64,000 nt of DNA from Merluccius polli (lineage: Eukaryota; Chordata; Actinopteri; Gadiformes; Merlucciidae). Position 1 is the stretch's first letter. The number at the start of each line of letters is the position of its first letter. The translations under genes were made by a program, and so were the position numbers. The DNA lies in contig JAOPHQ010005691.1 of assembly GCA_030340625.1 (NCBI GenBank), positions 167,001-231,000 of the forward strand. Reading direction: 5' to 3'. Under the pieces are notes generated by a model. The model did no database searches. It was not told where the DNA came from and was given only the letters and a program-made list of their open reading frames with translations. This document shows positions 59,010 to 64,000 of the stretch, in pieces.

Positions 59010-59750
59010 TTTTAACACCCTCTTTGTCCAAGCCCAGCAACACTCAAGCACATATTGGTGGGATGCAAGACCAGCCTCACCCAAGGCCGTTACACCTGGC
59101 GGCACAACCAGGTGTTAAAGTGTCTTGCAGATGTGCTGGAAAGTCGACGGACAACTGTGAATGCCCTTCCTTCCTCGTCATGCCGTTGGCAGCCAACTTC
59201 CTTTGTTCGGGAGGGTGAGAGGCTAACCAGCCTCACCACCAGTAGACCAGACACCGGGCAGCTGGGCAGAGCACAGGACTGGAAGCTGTTGGCAGACCTG
59301 GGCAAGAGACTCTGCTTCCCAGCTGAGATCGCAGCAACCAACCTGCGACCAGACCTTGTTCTGTGGTCAGCTTCACTCAAGCTCGTCTATATCATTGAGC
59401 TCACCGTGCCCTGGGAGGGTGCAGTGGAGGAGGCCTACGAGCGAAAGAAGCTGAGGTACACCGAACTTGCAGCCGATGCGCAACAACAGGGATGGAATGC
59501 AAAGGTGCGCCCAGTGGAAGTCGGCTGCAGAGGGTTTGTAGCCTCCTCAACATCCAGGCTACTCCTAGAGATGGGAGTGAGAGGGAAGGCCCACCGGCAA
59601 GGCAGTCAAAGATCTCTCCACGGCAGCTGAAAAGGGGAGCCAGTGGCTGTGGATTAAGAGGAAGGACTCCACCTGGGCCTTCAAGTGAGTTCATGGCATC
59701 TAGGGAGTGAACCTGGGACGCTGGGATTCACTGCTGAACCCTCTGGAGGT
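59010..59750 (+). pseudogene. R2-like LINE, copy 1: 3' end with endonuclease domain
   Basis: 5'-truncated copy of an RLE-type (R2/Hero-like) non-LTR retrotransposon. In frame: CPSPATLKHILVG (Cys/His knuckle), then RPDLVLWSASLKLVYIIELT and VPWEGAVEEAYERKKLRYTE, carrying the restriction-like endonuclease PD...E residues, then VRPVEVGCRGFVASS. The frame is open to 59630, just beyond the conserved part. A 3' UTR follows to about 59750. Confidence 0.8.
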
Positions 59751-60157
59751 GTCGTGGGTCAATCAGCGAAACACCCAAGAAGGAGGGCGCCCACTTGACA
59801 ACCCAAAGGGTGCCATCACTCATTTGACCATCCCACGGAGTCTTATAGGTATGCATCGATAGAGGGATGTCAACATCCAGTCCTACACAACAGATCTGAT
59901 CATCTGGGGAACCAGTGACTGCTGTGAAAGGGCAGCTGACAACAAGGGAAAGACCTTGTGACAGCTTGGAAAGACAGCTGGCAGGAGGGAATAGACCCCA
60001 ACGGGGCTGCCATGGGCTAGCTACCCATGGTGGCGGGATCCAGCACGAAGGGTGTATGGGTCCCACCCAACATAGCTACGAAAAATCCTAACGAGAACAC
60101 CCCCTGAGCCTGCGAGAGCGGGGGCGGAAGATGGCTCATCGGTAGACAACCCGGTAA

Positions 60158-60855
60158 CGAACACAGGAACGGAACAGACTACTGAGATTGACGATCAGCA
60201 TACCTGAGGCTCCGACAGCTACAGCAGGACTTAAGCTCCAGAACTGCATTTGTGGCTGGGCAAAGGTTACTTCCATCCAAGGCCTGAAAATACACCAGGG
60301 CAGGAAACAGTGCCTAAAGAAGGGGCAACAGGGAAATCGCATTGACAGCTACTTTCTGAGAAGCAGGTCGAGTCAGTCGAAAGAAGTTCAGCAGCAGGAC
60401 ACACACCACAGTCTGCAGGACATCAACACCCCTGCCCCAGAGGAGGAAGAGCAAGGCACGGGAGAGCAACCTGAACCCAACCCACCACGACCACCAGCAG
60501 AGAAGAAGATCCAGGGGCGAAGGCCATTGGTGAAGTGGCCAAAGGCCTGCGACAAGACGCTGTGGAAGGAGGTCAACACTGATCTTTGCAACATCCTGGA
60601 AGGGATCAGAGGCACCACCATGAAGAAGTTGGAAAGAATGGGTGATCTCATCTATGCCTATGGAGTGGAACGGTTCGGAGTGGTCGATTGCAAACAAGCT
60701 ACTCCACTAATCCCCACTAAGTCCAGAAGGCAGACAGAAATAGACCGCCTAGTCAAGGAGAGGAGGCAGCTGAAGAAGCAGTGGAGGAAGGCCACAGAGG
60801 AGGAGAAGGAGGGTATAAACCTGCTGCAGGAAGAGATACAGAGTAGGCTTGCAAC
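60158..60855 (+). CDS. R2-like ORF, N-terminal part
   Basis: The frame is open from 60158 with no ATG before the zinc finger, so the start is unknown; R2-type elements are often translated from non-standard starts. It has a C2H2-like finger (CICGWAKVTSIQGLKIHQGR ... C), a Pro/Glu-rich spacer, and a basic coiled region (RLVKERRQLKKQWRKATEEE). It ends at QSRLAT where the L1 inserted, and continues in frame at 62886. Confidence 0.75.
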
Positions 60856-62870
60856 CGCAGGGCTGGGTTGGATCACCGGGTCTCGCTATATGCTGATGAC
60901 CTTTTACTCTATATCTCAGATCCAGTCAACTGTATTGGTGACATTCTGCAACTCCTAAATAGTTTTGGGTCATTTTCAGGCTATAAGGTAAATTTTGACA
61001 AGAGTGAGTGTTTCCCTGTAAATGAAGTAGCTACTCGCATCCCAGCTCATGCCCTACCTTTCCACCTGGCTCCTACGAGTTTCCGGTATTTGGGTGTAAC
61101 TATAACTCGCAGTCTTGCCTCCCTTCATGAAACAAACTTCTCTAAGCTAGTCACAGATATAAAGGCGGATTTACAACGATGGGGTACCCTCCCTCTTTCT
61201 TTGTTTGGTAGGATTCAAACTATTAAGATGAACATTTTACCAAGATTTCTTTTTCTTTTCCAATGTCTGCCAATTTTTTTACCAAAACGGTTTTTCAATA
61301 AGCTAGATGGGATGATCTCTGTTTTTATCTGGGCTGGTAAGACTCCAAGGGCACGCAGGACTACTCTTCAGAGACGTAACAAAGATGGTGGCTTATCTCT
61401 ACCGAACCTCCTATTTCATTATTGGGCAGCCAACATCCAGAAATTACGTCTTTGGCATAGTTCCTCTGATGCTGATTGGTGCCTAATGGAAGCTCTTAGT
61501 TGTCATGCAACCTCTCTGTCTGCTCTGCTTTGTGCCCCCCTTGCATCTTGCCCCTCCAAATATACCTCAAACCCAATTGTTATATCGTCTTTAAAAATTT
61601 GGAAACAATTCAGGCAGCATTTTAAACTCTCCTCTCCCTCTCCCCATAGCCCCATCTCTAATAATCACTTGTTTACCCCATCCAAATTTGACACAACCTT
61701 TGCATTGTGGAAAAGAAAGGGCATAGTAGTTTTTTCTAACCTATACATTGACGGGACATTCGCAACTTTTGAGGATATTCGCAATAAGTTTGATCTGCCA
61801 CATTCTAGTCTGTTTCGATATCTCCAAGCACGAGACTGTGCCCGTACTCACTTTGCTTCATTCCCACTATTGACTGCTAATTCCTTGATGGATGACATCC
61901 TCTCACTTAATAAGTTAAGTGGTAGTATAACTGTACTATATGACCTCATTATATCGGCTGGGACCTCTCCACTTACTGGGGCTGTGGGCAAGTGGGAGAG
62001 GGAACTTGGGCTTGACCTCACAGATGAATGGTGGGAAATTGCTTTTAAAAGAGTAAATTCTACGTCCTCTTGTGCCCGACTGACTCTGATTCAGTTCAAG
62101 GTTTTGCATCGAATACATTTCACCAAAGCAAAACTTTCTAAATTATTTCCAGGCTCAAGTGATATCTGTGATAGATGTTCTTCGTCAATTGCCGATCATA
62201 CTCACATGTTTTACTCTTGCTCGAAATTGGCTGCATTTTGGTCTGTGTTTTTCGACACTGTATCTAAGGCTCTCAATATTTCATTGTCACCCAGTCCTCA
62301 CATTGCTATTTTTGGTGTACCTGAAGATTTGACCATGCTGACTAGAAACCAGAGTGATGTTATAGCTTTCGCCTCTCTTATAGCCCGTAGACGTATATTG
62401 CTTCAGTGGAAAGACCCAAACCCACCCTCCGCATCTTCCTGGTTTGAAGATTTGTTGTCTTTTCTCCATCTAGAGAAAATCAAATATACACTACGAGGCT
62501 CGTCTGATAATTTCCTTAAAAGGTGGAATCCGGTACTCACTTACATTGACTCTCTCACCTCCCTGGAATGTAACTGATAGTCCTATCAACGATATTGTAT
62601 GTTGAGCTGTGTGTGTCGAGCATCAAACAATTGTATCTGTGCTAAGTCTTTTTATTTATTTTTTTATTTTTTCTAAATGACTCTTGTCCAGTTTTGGGTG
62701 GGTTATTATTTGTATTTTATTTCCTTTATGTTTTCATTATCATTCCCTTATCCTGTTCCTGAAAAAAAAAAAAAAAAGGGGGGATTTCATGCATGTTTGA
62801 CGACTGCTACATCATTGTTGTTTTTTTCTCATGTTTCCCAATAAAAATACATATGAAAAAAAAAAAAAAA
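60856..62870 (+). mobile_element. 5'-truncated L1/Tx1-type LINE insertion
   Basis: GAGTAGGCTTGCAAC is present on both sides (60841-60855, 62871-62885). The insert ends in AATAAAAATACATATG and poly(A) (62856-62870). An earlier A tract at 62762-62776 lies within the 3' UTR. Very young: the coding part is open. Confidence 0.93.
60864..62577 (+). CDS. L1 ORF2, C-terminal third (from the RT YADD motif)
   Basis: The frame opens with SLYADDLLLYISDP (RT motif C) and continues through KVNFDKSECFPVN, the thumb, IFLPKRFFNKLDGMISVFIW, and the C-terminal Cys-rich motif CDRCSSSIADHTHMFYSCSK, ending SLECN. Endonuclease and most of RT are missing by 5' truncation, so it is inactive. It has no start codon of its own. 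Confidence 0.9.
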
Positions 62871-62885
62871 GAGTAGGCTTGCAAC

Positions 62886-64000
62886 ACTGAGGAGAGCTGA
62901 AAACCTTCGAAAGAAGCGCAGAAGGAAGGAGCAAACAAGATCACGCTTCTATAAAGATCCCTTCAAATTTGCGAAGAGTCTCTTCACAAAGGAGAAGAGC
63001 GGAAGTCTATCAGTGTCAAAGGCCGAACTGGAAGAACATCTGAAAAATTCCTGCACAGACGAGCGACACCAGGAAGAAGTTAGGCTCCCACCTGACATGC
63101 CACCAGTCAATCCACCAGAGCACGAACTGGACATCAGTCCACCCAGGTGGAGTGAGGTAGACCAATCTGTGCGTAGAGCAAGGGCTGCATCATCTCCAGG
63201 TCCCAACGGAGTTCCATACAGGCTCTACAAAAATGCACCCGAGGTCCTGCGATTCCTCTGGAAACTGATGAGAGTTGTTTGGCAAAAGAAGGAGATACCA
63301 GCATCCTGGCGGAGAGCCGGAGGGATCCTTATCCCCAAGGAAAAGGACTCATCAGAGATCGGGCAGTTCCGACAGATCAGCCTTCTAAACGTTGAGGGAA
63401 AAATCTTCTTCACTGTGGTCGCTCACAGGCTGGCAGGATACCTGCGAAGAAACAACCTGATTGACACGTCAATCCAGAAAGCAGGCATCTCAGGCTTCTC
63501 CGGATGTTTAGAACATGCTAGTGTCATCTGGCACCAGATCCAGGTTGCCAAAAAGGAGGGAAGAGATCTTCACGTGGTGTTCCTGGATTTAGCGAACGCC
63601 TTTGGCTCAGTCCCTCACAACCTCCTGTTCACAGCCTTCGACTACTTCAAGGTCCCAGCAGCTCTCACAACCCTTGTCAGGGCCTATTTCCAGGATGTCC
63701 AGCTCTGCGTGACGACAGCAGAGTACACCACAGCATGGCAACACCTGGAAGTGGGAATCATGGCTGGTTGCACCATCTCCCCGCTGGCCTTCACCCTGGC
63801 CATGGAGGTCATCATCCGAGCCTCTCGATGGGTGGTTGGCGGGCAGCGACTAAGACCTGGGCTGAGGCTGCCGCCGGTCAGAGCCTACATGGATGACCTC
63901 ACAACACTCACCACGACCAAGGCTTGTACTGTACGGCTGCTAGGAAAGCTCCAGGAAAACATCGAGCGGGCTCGCATGAAGATCAAGCCGAGCAAGTCCA
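62886..64000 (+). CDS. R2-like ORF, reverse transcriptase part (runs off the window)
   Basis: The frame is open to the last base. RT motifs in order: ARAASSPGPNGVPYRLYKNA, ILIPKEKDSSEIGQFRQISL, FLDLANAFGSVPH (motif A Asp), GIMAGCTISPLAFTLAMEVI (motif B) and RAYMDDLTTL (motif C, YMDD). The endonuclease end seen in copy 1 would follow beyond 64000. No stop codon is visible, so this copy may have been intact before the L1 inserted. Confidence 0.88.

Larger units (their letters stand above)
59751..64000 (+). mobile_element. R2-like LINE, copy 2, 5' part, interrupted by an L1
   Basis: It begins directly after copy 1, head to tail. 59751-60157 looks like a 5' UTR. Coding parts are 60158-60855 and 62886-64000, split by an L1 (60856-62870) with a 15-bp duplication. 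The copy continues beyond the window. Confidence 0.75.

Overview
The window looks like teleost fish DNA. It is an intron-rich vertebrate gene whose introns are packed with nested transposable elements of kinds typical of ray-finned fish: L2/Maui-type, L1/Tx1-type and R2-like LINEs, a Penelope-like element, hAT and PIF/Harbinger-like MITEs, short LTR retrotransposons and a zinc-finger/SAM gene cassette. There is no sign of bacterial or viral genome organisation. The species cannot be told from sequence alone.

The one host gene I can support runs on the minus strand from about 56488 down to 7457. Thirteen exons join in frame and encode the C-terminal part of a multiple-C2-and-transmembrane-domain protein, most like MCTP1: the end of C2B, all of C2C, two membrane segments and the conserved tail. 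The 5' exons lie beyond the right edge. The intron between the last transmembrane exon (35855-35964) and the next exon (7617-7714) is about 28 kb and holds most of the mobile DNA.

Layout, left to right. 1-4.7 kb: a short LTR element whose 3' LTR has taken at least four later insertions, next to solo LTRs. 4.7-6 kb: a minus-strand element with a LINE-like tail and a 143-residue membrane-protein ORF. 6-7.7 kb: probable mctp1 3' UTR and its last two exons. 8-11.4 kb: MITEs, tandem repeats and an internally deleted gypsy-like element. 11.4-27 kb: a broken two-gene cassette (zinc-finger/transposase-like gene, then SAM-domain gene) interrupted by an 8.1-kb palindrome made of Penelope-like sequence and a 1.7-kb palindrome with a THAP ORF; a third palindrome of 3.4 kb starts 11 bp after the cassette's stop codon. 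30.6-37.4 kb: MITEs, two complete short LTR elements and two mctp1 exons. 37.4-48 kb: nine mctp1 exons, an L2 LINE split by a hAT transposon, a 1.7-kb satellite that repeats a mctp1 splice acceptor, and a hAT MITE with G-rich minisatellites. 48-56 kb: a 7.5-kb LTR retroelement inside a hAT MITE and itself hit by three MITEs. 56-64 kb: one mctp1 exon, a LINE fragment ending in its polypyrimidine tract, and two R2-like LINE copies, the second split by an L1.

The most unusual feature is the clustering of three long palindromes in one old element, and within it the Penelope-like inverted dimer whose arms each carry the element's two halves in opposite orientation between 17-bp target-site duplications. 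The satellite built from a mctp1 3' splice site is the most unusual host-gene feature. All coordinates were read by eye; identity percentages were not computed.
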